In this document: piece by piece, positions 1 to 6,443 of the stretch
Position numbering within the stretch: position 1 is the first letter of the stretch
How the letters are laid out: the number at the start of each line of letters is the position of its first letter
From: CG1-02-35-72 sp045046885
Lineage (GTDB): Bacteria > Bacteroidota > Bacteroidia > Flavobacteriales > Flavobacteriaceae
DNA: 6,809 bases
Assembly (NCBI GenBank): GCA_045046885.1
Contig: JASFYX010000049.1
Span: forward strand, 1 to 6,809
Direction: 5' to 3'
Program-made: the position numbers and the translations under genes
The notes under the pieces: generated by a model
Database searches by the model: none
Told to the model about the DNA's origin: nothing
Seen by the model: only the letters and a program-made list of their open reading frames with translations

Positions 1-519
1 TCTCTTTAAATTACGTGATGCCAAATATACATTATTATTTGACGCTCCCAACACAAACATTGATTTTTTATCTTCTATGCTTAAAGCCTTTAAAACTTGA
101 ATAAAGTTTTTAGTTTTAGGTGTGTCAAAACTGAAGTCTTCTAAAATAATTACATTATTCTCTTTTGCTTTCATAGATAAGGCCGATTTACGTGCCAAAC
201 GTTTTAAATTTTTATTCAATTTAAAACTATAATCTTTAGGTCTTGGTCCAAAAACACGTCCACCACCTCTAAAAATAGGAGATTTAATACTTCCCGCTCT
301 AGCGGTACCTGTACCTTTTTGTTTCTTAATTTTTCTGGTACTTCCCACAATATCTGCACGTTCTTTAGATTTATGCGTTCCTTGTCTTTTATTAGCCAAG
401 TGTTGCTTTACATCTAAATAAACAGCGTGATTGTTAGGTTCTATCCCAAAAATAGCATCCGATAGCTCTACTTTTCTACCAGTGTCTTTTCCTGTATTGT
501 CTAAAACAGCTACCTTCAT
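1..519 (-). CDS. rplD: 50S ribosomal protein L4 (uL4), C-terminus cut off by window edge
   Basis: Large-subunit protein that binds 23S rRNA early in assembly and sends a long loop into the peptide exit tunnel. I translated the frame by hand: it opens with MKVAVLDNTGKDT and stays open for 173 codons to the window edge. Family length is about 200-210 residues, so roughly 35 C-terminal residues are missing. The conserved tunnel loop is visible at about residues 66-92 (KQKGTGTARAGS, then SPIFRGGG and FGPRP). The lysine in KQKGTG, whose equivalent in E. coli is a site of macrolide-resistance changes, is present. The ATG shares one base with the rplC stop (TAATG), which implies translational coupling. 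In other bacteria L4 also represses its own operon; nothing here shows whether that holds in this organism. The next S10-operon genes (rplW, rplB) would be expected to the left. Confidence 0.97.
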   Translation of the reverse strand, partial: MKVAVLDNTGKDTGRKVELSDAIFGIEPNNHAVYLDVKQHLANKRQGTHKSKERADIVGSTRKIKKQKGTGTARAGSIKSPIFRGGGRVFGPRPKDYSFKLNKNLKRLARKSALSMKAKENNVIILEDFSFDTPKTKNFIQVLKALSIEDKKSMFVLGASNNNVYLASRNLKR

Positions 520-1136
520 TATTTCTCAATTATTACATAAGAGTTATTGTGTCCTGGAATGGCTCCTTTTATTACTAAAAGGTTTTTTTCTGGAACTACT
601 TTTAAAACTCTCAAATTTTGAACTTTCACTTTTTCACCACCCATTCTACCTGCCATACGCATTCCTTTAAAAACGCGTGCAGGATAAGAGGCTGCACCAA
701 TAGATCCTGGAGCACGTAAACGGTTGTGTTGACCGTGTGTTGCTTGTCCAACGCCGGCAAAACCGTGACGTTTAACAACTCCTTGAAATCCTTTTCCTTT
801 AGAAGTACCCGATACATCAACAAACTCACCTTCTTCAAAATGAGTTACATCAATAGAGTCTCCTAATTTATACTCTTCTTCAAATCCTTGGAACTCAACA
901 ACACGTTTTTTAGATACAGATCCTGCTTTTTTAAAGTGCCCTTTAAGCGCTTTAGTAGTATGCTTATCTGTTGTGTCATCGAAACCAAGTTGTAACGCTT
1001 CATACCCGTCAACCGCTTTGGTTCTGACTTGGGTAACTACGCAAGGACCCGCTTGAACAACGGTACATGGTATATTTTTACCATTCTCGTCGAAGAGGCT
1101 TGTCATTCCGATTTTCTTTCCTATTAACCCAGACAT
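519..1136 (-). CDS. rplC: 50S ribosomal protein L3 (uL3)
   Basis: Large-subunit protein that nucleates 23S rRNA folding and reaches toward the peptidyl transferase centre. At 205 residues it is full length. It starts MSGLIGKKIGMT, the typical L3 N-terminus, and carries the L3 signature at about 105-125 (FVDVSGTSKGKGFQGVVKRHG). The extension that approaches the catalytic centre lies at about 130-166 (THGQHNR, GSIG, MAGRMGG). Where E. coli has the glutamine methylated by PrmB (GSIGQ), this protein has alanine (GSIGA, residue 148), so that modification cannot occur at this position. The gene lies 31 bases downstream of rpsJ across an almost pure A/T spacer with no Shine-Dalgarno site, and its stop overlaps the rplD start. 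Confidence 0.98.
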   Translation of the reverse strand: MSGLIGKKIGMTSLFDENGKNIPCTVVQAGPCVVTQVRTKAVDGYEALQLGFDDTTDKHTTKALKGHFKKAGSVSKKRVVEFQGFEEEYKLGDSIDVTHFEEGEFVDVSGTSKGKGFQGVVKRHGFAGVGQATHGQHNRLRAPGSIGAASYPARVFKGMRMAGRMGGEKVKVQNLRVLKVVPEKNLLVIKGAIPGHNNSYVIIEK

Positions 1137-1167
1137 ATATTAATTATTAATTTAATTACTTATTTAC

Positions 1168-1473
1168 TTATACTTTAATTTCTACTTCTACACCGCTTGG
1201 TAACTCTAATTTCATCAAAGCATCAATTGTTTTTGATGATGAACTGTAGATATCTAACAAACGTTTGTAAGAGCACAATTGAAATTGTTCTCTAGATTTT
1301 TTGTTTACGTGTGGCGAACGTAAAACTGTAAAAATCTTTTTGTGTGTTGGTAAAGGAATTGGACCATTGATAATAGCTCCAGAACTCTTTACTGTTTTTA
1401 CGATTTTTTCTGCAGACTTATCTACTAAATTGTAATCGTAAGATTTTAATTTTATTCTAATTTTTTGACTCAT
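1168..1473 (-). CDS. rpsJ: 30S ribosomal protein S10 (uS10, NusE)
   Basis: Small-subunit head protein. In other bacteria it also acts as NusE, joining NusB in antitermination and contacting NusG to couple transcription with translation. The 101-residue length is normal. The S10 signature is clear at about 33-44 (AIINGPIPLPTH), followed by the conserved loop SPHVNKKSREQF (53-64). The valine of HVNK, equivalent to the residue changed in some tetracycline-resistant S10 proteins, is the usual one. The start ATG is 15 bases after the fusA stop, with A/T-rich DNA and no Shine-Dalgarno motif. In the E. coli layout rpsJ starts its own operon. Here it follows fusA so closely that it is very probably co-transcribed with the str genes. 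Confidence 0.98.
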   Translation of the reverse strand: MSQKIRIKLKSYDYNLVDKSAEKIVKTVKSSGAIINGPIPLPTHKKIFTVLRSPHVNKKSREQFQLCSYKRLLDIYSSSSKTIDALMKLELPSGVEVEIKV

Positions 1474-1488
1474 CTTATATAATTTAGA

Positions 1489-3591
1489 CTACTCTCCTTT
1501 TGCTTTTTTAATAACTTCTTCTGATATGTTAGAAGGCGTTTCTTGATAATGTGAAAACTCCATTGTTGATGTGGCACGACCAGAAGACAAAGTTCTTAAA
1601 GTTGTTACATATCCAAACATTTCTGATAAAGGCACATTGGCTTTAATAACTTTCGCACCTGCTCTGTCATCCATACTATTTACTTGACCACGACGACGGT
1701 TTAAATCGCCTACAATATCACCCATATTTACTTCGGGTGTTACTACTTCAAGTTTCATAATAGGTTCTAATATTACGGCACCTGCCGCTTTTGCTACAGC
1801 TCTGTAGCCTAATTTAGCAGCCAACTCAAATGATAAAGCATCTGAATCTACAGGATGATATGAACCGTCTTTTAAAGTAACTTTCATACTATCCATAGCG
1901 TATCCGGCCAAAGGACCGTTTACCATAGCTTGTTTAAATCCTTTTTGAACAGCTGGTATAAATTCTTTTGGAATGCGTCCGCCTTTAACTTTATCAACAA
2001 ATTGAAGACCACCTACTTTAGCTTCTTCTTCATCGGCTGGGCCAATTTCAAAAATAATATCACCAAATTTACCACGGCCACCAGATTGTTTTTTATAAAC
2101 TTCACGGTGATCAGCAACTTTGGTTAAGGCTTCTTTATATTCTACTTGAGGTTGCCCCTCGTTAACTTCAACTTTAAACTCGCGTTTTAAACGATCTACA
2201 ATAATCTCTAAGTGCAATTCGCCCATTCCAGAGATAATTGTTTGCCCAGAGGCTTCATCAGATTTTACAACAAATGTTGGATCTTCTTCGGCTAATTTAC
2301 CTAAAGCAACACCTAACTTATCGACATCTGCTTTTGTTTTTGGCTCTACTGCAATACCAATAACTGGTGCAGGGAAAGACATTGACTCTAAAACAATAGG
2401 ATGTTTTATATCTGTTAAAGTATCTCCTGTTTTAATATCTTTAAAACCGACAGCAGCACCAATATCTCCAGCTTCAATTCTTTTAAGAGGTTCTTGTTTG
2501 TTAGAGTGCATTTGATAAATACGTGAAATACGTTCTTTTTTACCAGAACGATTATTCAATACGTATGAGCCTGCATCTAAAAACCCTGAATAAGCTCTAA
2601 AAAAGGCTAAACGACCTACAAAAGGATCTGTAGCAATTTTAAAGGCTAAAGCTGAAAAAGGTTCATTTACATTTGGTTTTCTAAAAGCAGGTTCTTCTGT
2701 ATCTGGATTTATACCTTCAATAGCATCAATATCTAAAGGAGAAGGTAAGTATCGCATAACAGCGTCTAGCATAGCTTGAACTCCTTTATTTTTAAAAGCA
2801 GAACCACACATCATAGGTATGATGCTCATATCTATTGTAGCAGCTCTAAGTGCAGCAATTATTTCGTCTTCTGTGATAGAATCTTCATCTTCAAAGAATT
2901 TTTCCATCAATTCATCATCGTATTCTGCTACAGCTTCTACTAATTGGGCACGGTATTTATCAACATCCTCAATTAATTCTTCTGGAATTGGAATTTCATT
3001 AAAAGTCATTCCTTTATCTTCTTCATTCCAAACAATTGCTTTTTTTGAAATTAAGTCAACAACACCTTTAAAATCCATTTCGTCACCAATTGGTACTTGT
3101 AACGGAACTGGGTTACCACCTAACATTTCTTTAACTTGTTTACACACATTAAAGAAATCTGAACCTTGACGGTCCATTTTATTAACAAATCCCAAACGAG
3201 GAACTTTATATTTATCCGCTTGACGCCAAACTGTTTCAGATTGAGGCTCTACACCATCAACGGCACTAAATAGCGCCACCATACCATCTAATACACGTAA
3301 TGAACGTTCTACTTCTACAGTAAAATCTACGTGACCAGGTGTATCAATAATGTTTACACGATAATCTTGATCTCTATAAGGCCAAACACAATGTGTAGCG
3401 GCAGAAGTAATGGTAATACCACGTTCTTGTTCTTGCTCCATCCAATCCATGGTAGCGGCACCATCGTGTACCTCTCCAATTTTGTGACTTACACCTGTAT
3501 AATATAAGATGCGCTCTGTACAAGTTGTTTTACCTGCATCAATATGCGCAGCAATACCTATATTTCTAGTATACTTTAAATCTCTTGCCAT
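1489..3591 (-). CDS. fusA: Translation elongation factor G
   Basis: Cytoplasmic GTPase that moves tRNAs and mRNA through the ribosome after each peptide bond and helps recycle ribosomes. At 700 residues it has normal EF-G length. All G motifs are intact: AHIDAGKT (15-22), the RGIT switch I region (57-60), DTPGH with the catalytic histidine (83-87), NKMD (137-140) and GSAF (263-266). Domain II follows at about 310-400, domain III at about 405-480 (GMGELHLEI at 455-463), domain IV at about 482-600 and domain V to the end. The domain IV tip that enters the decoding site keeps its histidine (SYHPVDSD, H579). The complete G motifs and the place in the str operon mark it as the canonical EF-G, not a paralogue with a degenerate G domain. 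The ATG is 11 bases after the rpsG stop. Confidence 0.99.
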   Translation of the reverse strand: MARDLKYTRNIGIAAHIDAGKTTCTERILYYTGVSHKIGEVHDGAATMDWMEQEQERGITITSAATHCVWPYRDQDYRVNIIDTPGHVDFTVEVERSLRVLDGMVALFSAVDGVEPQSETVWRQADKYKVPRLGFVNKMDRQGSDFFNVCKQVKEMLGGNPVPLQVPIGDEMDFKGVVDLISKKAIVWNEEDKGMTFNEIPIPEELIEDVDKYRAQLVEAVAEYDDELMEKFFEDEDSITEDEIIAALRAATIDMSIIPMMCGSAFKNKGVQAMLDAVMRYLPSPLDIDAIEGINPDTEEPAFRKPNVNEPFSALAFKIATDPFVGRLAFFRAYSGFLDAGSYVLNNRSGKKERISRIYQMHSNKQEPLKRIEAGDIGAAVGFKDIKTGDTLTDIKHPIVLESMSFPAPVIGIAVEPKTKADVDKLGVALGKLAEEDPTFVVKSDEASGQTIISGMGELHLEIIVDRLKREFKVEVNEGQPQVEYKEALTKVADHREVYKKQSGGRGKFGDIIFEIGPADEEEAKVGGLQFVDKVKGGRIPKEFIPAVQKGFKQAMVNGPLAGYAMDSMKVTLKDGSYHPVDSDALSFELAAKLGYRAVAKAAGAVILEPIMKLEVVTPEVNMGDIVGDLNRRRGQVNSMDDRAGAKVIKANVPLSEMFGYVTTLRTLSSGRATSTMEFSHYQETPSNISEEVIKKAKGE

Positions 3592-3602
3592 TCTATATTA
3601 TG

Positions 3603-4079
3603 TTAAAATCTAAAATGTGAGAATGCTTTATTAGCTTCGGCCATTTTGTGTGTATCTACACGTTTTTTAACAGCTCCACCCTCTTCTTTTGCAGCAGCTA
3701 ATATTTCATTAGCTAAGCGTTGTGCCATAGATTTTTCATTACGTTTTTTGGTGTATTGAATCATCCATTTAATGGCCATAGAAATTTTTCTATCGGGTCT
3801 AATTTGCATTGGGATTTGAAAAGTGGCTCCCCCTACACGTCTGCTACGTACTTCTACGTGAGGCATTACGTTTGATAGGGCGTCTTTCCAAATTTCTAAA
3901 GCGGCTTTTTCTTCGTCTTGCTTACGTTGTTCTACAATATCAATGGCATCGTAAAATACTTTAAAAGCTATAGACTTTTTACCGTCTAGCATTAGGTTAT
4001 TTACAAAACGTGTTACTAGTTGATCATTAAACTTAGGATCTGGAAGCAACACTCTTTTTTTTGCTCTTCTTTTTCTCAT
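3603..4079 (-). CDS. rpsG: 30S ribosomal protein S7 (uS7)
   Basis: Primary binder of the 3' major domain of 16S rRNA; it organises the 30S head and lines the E site. The 158 residues match the usual S7 length. The N-terminus is highly basic (MRKRRAKKR) and leads into the S7 signature at about 18-46 (DQLVTRFVNNL, then DGKKSIAFKVF). The RSRRVGGATFQIP segment (78-90) and the C-terminal KRVDTHKMAEANKAFSHFRF region are also typical. It lies 24 bases after rpsL and 11 bases before fusA. In E. coli S7 represses its operon by binding the rpsL-rpsG spacer. The spacer here is far shorter than in E. coli, so that exact mechanism is unlikely to be conserved; this last point is inference. Confidence 0.98.
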   Translation of the reverse strand: MRKRRAKKRVLLPDPKFNDQLVTRFVNNLMLDGKKSIAFKVFYDAIDIVEQRKQDEEKAALEIWKDALSNVMPHVEVRSRRVGGATFQIPMQIRPDRKISMAIKWMIQYTKKRNEKSMAQRLANEILAAAKEEGGAVKKRVDTHKMAEANKAFSHFRF

Positions 4080-4103
4080 GTCTTCGCGTTACAGAATTAC
4101 TAA

Positions 4104-4478
4104 TTATTTTTTAGGACGTTTGGCACCGTATTTTGATCTACGTTGCGTTCTTCCCTCTACTCCTGCTGTATCTAAAGCACCACGCACTATGTGATACCTA
4201 ACACCAGGCAAATCTTTTACTCTTCCACCTCTAACCAATACTATAGAGTGCTCTTGTAAATTATGTCCTTCACCGGGAATGTATGCGTTAACCTCGTTAC
4301 CATTAGTTAACCTTACACGTGCTACTTTACGCATAGCAGAGTTTGGTTTTTTTGGTGTTGTGGTATAAACACGCGTACATACGCCACGACGTTGGGGACA
4401 TGAATTCAAAGCAACCGATTTACTCTTCTTGGTTATTTTGGTTCTTCCTTTGCGTACTAATTGTTGTATAGTTGGCAT
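4104..4478 (-). CDS. rpsL: 30S ribosomal protein S12 (uS12), first gene of the operon
   Basis: Decoding-centre protein of the small subunit that affects accuracy and is the classic target of streptomycin-resistance mutations. The 124 residues are full length and begin MPTIQQLVRKGR. The loop TTPKKPNSA (40-48) holds the wild-type lysine at 43, and GGRVKDLPGVRYH (84-96) holds wild-type K88, D89 and P91. The usual streptomycin-resistance substitutions at these sites are therefore absent. D89 is the aspartate that carries the RimO-dependent methylthio group in other bacteria. The C-terminus is basic (SKYGAKRPKK). This is the promoter-proximal gene of the minus-strand operon. Its start has no Shine-Dalgarno sequence and sits in an A/T leader of about 50 bases below the promoter at 4532-4562. 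Confidence 0.98.
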   Translation of the reverse strand: MPTIQQLVRKGRTKITKKSKSVALNSCPQRRGVCTRVYTTTPKKPNSAMRKVARVRLTNGNEVNAYIPGEGHNLQEHSIVLVRGGRVKDLPGVRYHIVRGALDTAGVEGRTQRRSKYGAKRPKK

Positions 4479-4530
4479 ACTAATTAATTATAATTTTTTA
4501 TTATTTTATATAACCCCATTTTTTGGGTGT
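4479..4530 (-). promoter_or_regulatory. A/T-rich leader of the rpsL operon with a possible 11-codon upstream ORF
   Basis: This is the probable 5' untranslated region of the operon mRNA, if transcription starts 5-7 bases past the -7 box. Near its 5' end ACCC (4528-4525) could pair with GGGU (4516-4513) to form a 4-bp hairpin with an A-rich loop. An ATG at 4519-4517 opens a tiny frame, MGLYKIIKNYN, that stops at 4486-4484, five bases before the rpsL ATG. The rest is nearly pure A/T with no Shine-Dalgarno motif. I cannot tell whether the mini-ORF is translated; such frames arise easily by chance. Confidence 0.35.
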
Positions 4531-4531
4531 G

Positions 4532-4562
4532 CAAATGTATAAATTATTATCTAGATTTCAAA
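4532..4562 (-). promoter_or_regulatory. Bacteroidota-type promoter for the rpsL-rpsG-fusA-rpsJ-rplC-rplD operon
   Basis: Read on the minus strand, there is TTTG at 4562-4559, a 19-base spacer, and TACATTTG at 4539-4532. This fits the Bacteroidota primary sigma factor pattern (TTTG or TTG, 17-23 bases, TAnnTTTG) without mismatch. Transcription would begin near 4525-4528, about 50 bases before the rpsL start codon. No other equally good promoter is apparent on this strand in the intergenic region, so it probably drives the whole operon. Confidence 0.75.
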
Positions 4563-4622
4563 TCTTTAAATACTAAATTTAATATCCTTGTTAAAAGGGA
4601 CTATAATATTGGTCTTTAACGC

Positions 4623-4630
4623 TATATTTG
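4623..4630 (+). promoter_or_regulatory. Probable -7 box (TATATTTG) for the Omp85-family gene
   Basis: The octamer matches TAnnTTTG exactly and sits 19 bases upstream of the TTG start, which would give a very short leader of roughly 13 bases. A convincing TTG-type -33 element at 17-23 bases is missing: the nearest TTGs, at 4588 and 4609, are too far and too close respectively. The promoter may be weak or need an activator, or the octamer may match by chance. Confidence 0.4.
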
Positions 4631-4649
4631 GCTTAAATTTTTACATCAT

Positions 4650-6332
4650 TTGAAACCTATTTCTACACCTTGTATATATGGTATATTCTTAATCTTCTTT
4701 TTTAAGATGGGTTTTGCGCAGCAAAAAGCGCTCCATGTTTTGGCAAAAAACACCAAAAATCAAGCGGTTTTAAGAAGTGTGAAATTTTCTAAAAATCCTA
4801 AAAATAGTCCGCTCTTAAAACTTGAGATTAACAACATCCTTAAAAAGCTATCTGAAAAGGGTTATTTAAAAAGTAAAATTGACAGTTCTTATATAAAAGA
4901 TAGTGTTTATACCGTTGTTTATGATATTGGCGCACCCATAAAAAAAATTAATATTAGGTATTTGCAAACTATTAATGAAGCTTTACTAAAAAAGTATTCT
5001 TCAGACTACACCAAACAATCAATCACCCTAAAGTGGGATTTGGTGAAACCTTTCTTAAATAAATTGTTAGAGAACTATCAAAAAAACGGCAACCCTTTTA
5101 CAAGAATCCGATTAAAAAATATACATCTCAAAAAAAATGATGCTTTTGCAACTTTAGAAATTACAAAAAATAGTCAGCGCTATATAGACAGTATTATAGT
5201 AAAAGGCTATTCAAATTTTTCAAAACCTTTTATATATAATTATTTAGACCTGAAACCCCATACCCTTTTTGACGCGTCAAAACTTAGCGCCATTTCAAAT
5301 CGCTTAAAGTCGCTCAGTTTTGTAGATGAAATTAAGTCCCCCGAAATATTGTTTACAAAAGCGAAAACAAAAATCTATCTGTATCTTAAAAAGAAAAATG
5401 CCAACACTTTTGATGGTCTTATAGGCTTTGCATCAAAAGAGAATGGCAGTGGCTTAATCTTTAACGGTTATTTAGATATCAATTTAAAAAATGCCCTTAA
5501 TACTGGAGAAACTATTGCACTCCTTTTTAAAAGCAATGGCGCCGATAAACAAAAATTTAATTTAAAAGCCGTGTTTCCCTATGCTTTTAAATCTAAAATT
5601 ACACCCAATATTGATTTTAACATATACAAACAAGACACATCGTTTATAAACACCGGTGTTAATCTAGGTGTTAAATATCCTATAAATAACAATAGTAATT
5701 TGGGCGTTCTGTTAAATGTAGAAACTTCTTCAAATTTATTATCGCAACAAATAACAGCGGTCAAAACTTATAATTCTTTTTATTATGGGCTCTCTTACAA
5801 TTTAACCTCTTATACAAATATTTCTTTTTTTGATGATAAATTTAATATAGAAGCACGTATTCTCAATGGCTCGAAGTCATTTCTAAATACAAAAGAAAAC
5901 CAATTCAAATTAAACCTAACTGCCAGCTATTTATGGCTTTTAACATCAAAAAGTGCTGTATTTGTTAAAAATCAAAGTGCCTATTTAGACGCCAATAATT
6001 ATGTGCAAAACGAATTGTATAGAATAGGTGGTTTTAACTCTATAAGAGGATTTGACGAAGAAAGCATTTTTGCCTCTAATTATAGCATTGTAAATTTAGA
6101 GTACAGATATAGAACTTCAGAAAAAGATTATTTATACTCTGTTACAGATTTCGCTAACTATACAAACCCTATTTTAAATTTAAATACCAATTTATACAGC
6201 CTTGGTTTAGGATATCAATTTTTATCTAAAATTGGTATTATAAATTTAAGTTACGTACTAGGAAAAACTTCTAATCAAGATATTAATTTTAAGAATGCAA
6301 AGCTTCATTTTAATTTAAAAACCTCTTTTTAG
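4650..6332 (+). CDS. Omp85-superfamily outer membrane protein (BamA/TamA/FhaC-like) with POTRA-like repeats
   Basis: Predicted outer membrane beta-barrel of the family that inserts or transports proteins. Residues 1-23 form a signal peptide: a lysine at position 2, a hydrophobic core (GIFLIFFF), and probable cleavage after GFA before Gln24. Two or three POTRA-like periplasmic domains seem to occupy about 55-250 (for instance NILKKLSEKGYLKSKI, and IDSIIVKGYSNFSKPFI, typical of POTRA starts). The barrel spans about 255-560 and includes the family's IRGF motif in GGFNSIRGFDEE (460-470). The chain ends in phenylalanine, as expected of a BAM targeting signal. The start has to be TTG: the frame is open only from 4620, no ATG lies upstream, and the first internal ATG (codon 20) would remove the signal peptide. 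At 560 residues it is shorter than BamA proteins, which have five POTRAs, and closer to TamA or TpsB transporters. No TpsA substrate or TamB is seen in the window. Membership of the superfamily is well supported; the exact role is unknown. Confidence 0.85.
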   Translation: MKPISTPCIYGIFLIFFFKMGFAQQKALHVLAKNTKNQAVLRSVKFSKNPKNSPLLKLEINNILKKLSEKGYLKSKIDSSYIKDSVYTVVYDIGAPIKKINIRYLQTINEALLKKYSSDYTKQSITLKWDLVKPFLNKLLENYQKNGNPFTRIRLKNIHLKKNDAFATLEITKNSQRYIDSIIVKGYSNFSKPFIYNYLDLKPHTLFDASKLSAISNRLKSLSFVDEIKSPEILFTKAKTKIYLYLKKKNANTFDGLIGFASKENGSGLIFNGYLDINLKNALNTGETIALLFKSNGADKQKFNLKAVFPYAFKSKITPNIDFNIYKQDTSFINTGVNLGVKYPINNNSNLGVLLNVETSSNLLSQQITAVKTYNSFYYGLSYNLTSYTNISFFDDKFNIEARILNGSKSFLNTKENQFKLNLTASYLWLLTSKSAVFVKNQSAYLDANNYVQNELYRIGGFNSIRGFDEESIFASNYSIVNLEYRYRTSEKDYLYSVTDFANYTNPILNLNTNLYSLGLGYQFLSKIGIINLSYVLGKTSNQDINFKNAKLHFNLKTSF

Positions 6333-6358
6333 CCGAAAAAAGAACAAATAGTTAACTT

Positions 6359-6383
6359 TTTTTTAACTTTTAGTGTTAAAAAA
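6359..6383. repeat. AT-rich perfect inverted repeat between the Omp85-family gene and the susC-like gene
   Basis: TTTTTTAAC (6359-6367) and GTTAAAAAA (6375-6383) form a 9-bp perfect inverted repeat around a 7-base loop. It begins 26 bases after the Omp85-family stop and ends just before the proposed -33 element of the next gene. It could weakly terminate the upstream transcript or bind a regulator. As a terminator it is poor: the stem has a single G-C pair and no T-run follows it on the plus strand. Confidence 0.35.
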
Positions 6384-6414
6384 TTGGTAATTATAAATAT
6401 TATTGCCACTTTTG
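6384..6414 (+). promoter_or_regulatory. Probable promoter for the susC-like receptor gene
   Basis: TTG at 6384-6386, a 20-base spacer and CACTTTTG at 6407-6414 match the Bacteroidota promoter pattern (TTG, 17-23 bases, TAnnTTTG) with one mismatch in the -7 box. Transcription would start near 6420, about 24 bases before the ATG at 6444. The element suggests the receptor gene can be expressed independently of the Omp85-family gene upstream. Confidence 0.5.
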
Positions 6415-6443
6415 ACACCTTAACTAATTCAAATAATTATACA

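Noticed and set aside
431..670. A 79-codon plus-strand frame spanning the rplD-rplC junction
   Set aside because: Antisense to two certain genes; its leucine- and phenylalanine-rich translation reflects reversed lysine and glutamate codons.
626..838. A 70-codon frame on the minus strand inside rplC
   Set aside because: It overlaps a certain ribosomal gene in another frame, resembles no known family and has no start context of its own.
1137..1167. TAAT/TAAG-like near-repeats between rpsJ and rplC
   Set aside because: A short A/T-only spacer; the apparent repetition is within what base composition alone gives.
1930..2127. A 65-codon plus-strand frame antisense to fusA
   Set aside because: Shadow of the conserved domain IV coding sequence, with no promoter or family match.
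2819..3169. A 116-codon plus-strand frame antisense to fusA, rich in serine and isoleucine
   Set aside because: It is the reverse shadow of a conserved fusA coding region. The serine-rich, low-complexity translation is what antisense reading of acidic codons gives.
4104..4478. Possible streptomycin-resistance allele of rpsL
   Set aside because: K43, K88 and P91 are all wild type, so no known resistance substitution is present.
4601..4611. TATAAT (4602-4607) as a sigma70-type -10 box on the plus strand
   Set aside because: Bacteroidota promoters use TAnnTTTG, no TTGACA-like element lies at the right distance, and the exact TATATTTG box is closer to the gene.
5579..5764. A 61-codon minus-strand frame inside the Omp85-family gene
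   Set aside because: Antisense shadow without recognisable features; the plus-strand frame is clearly the real gene.
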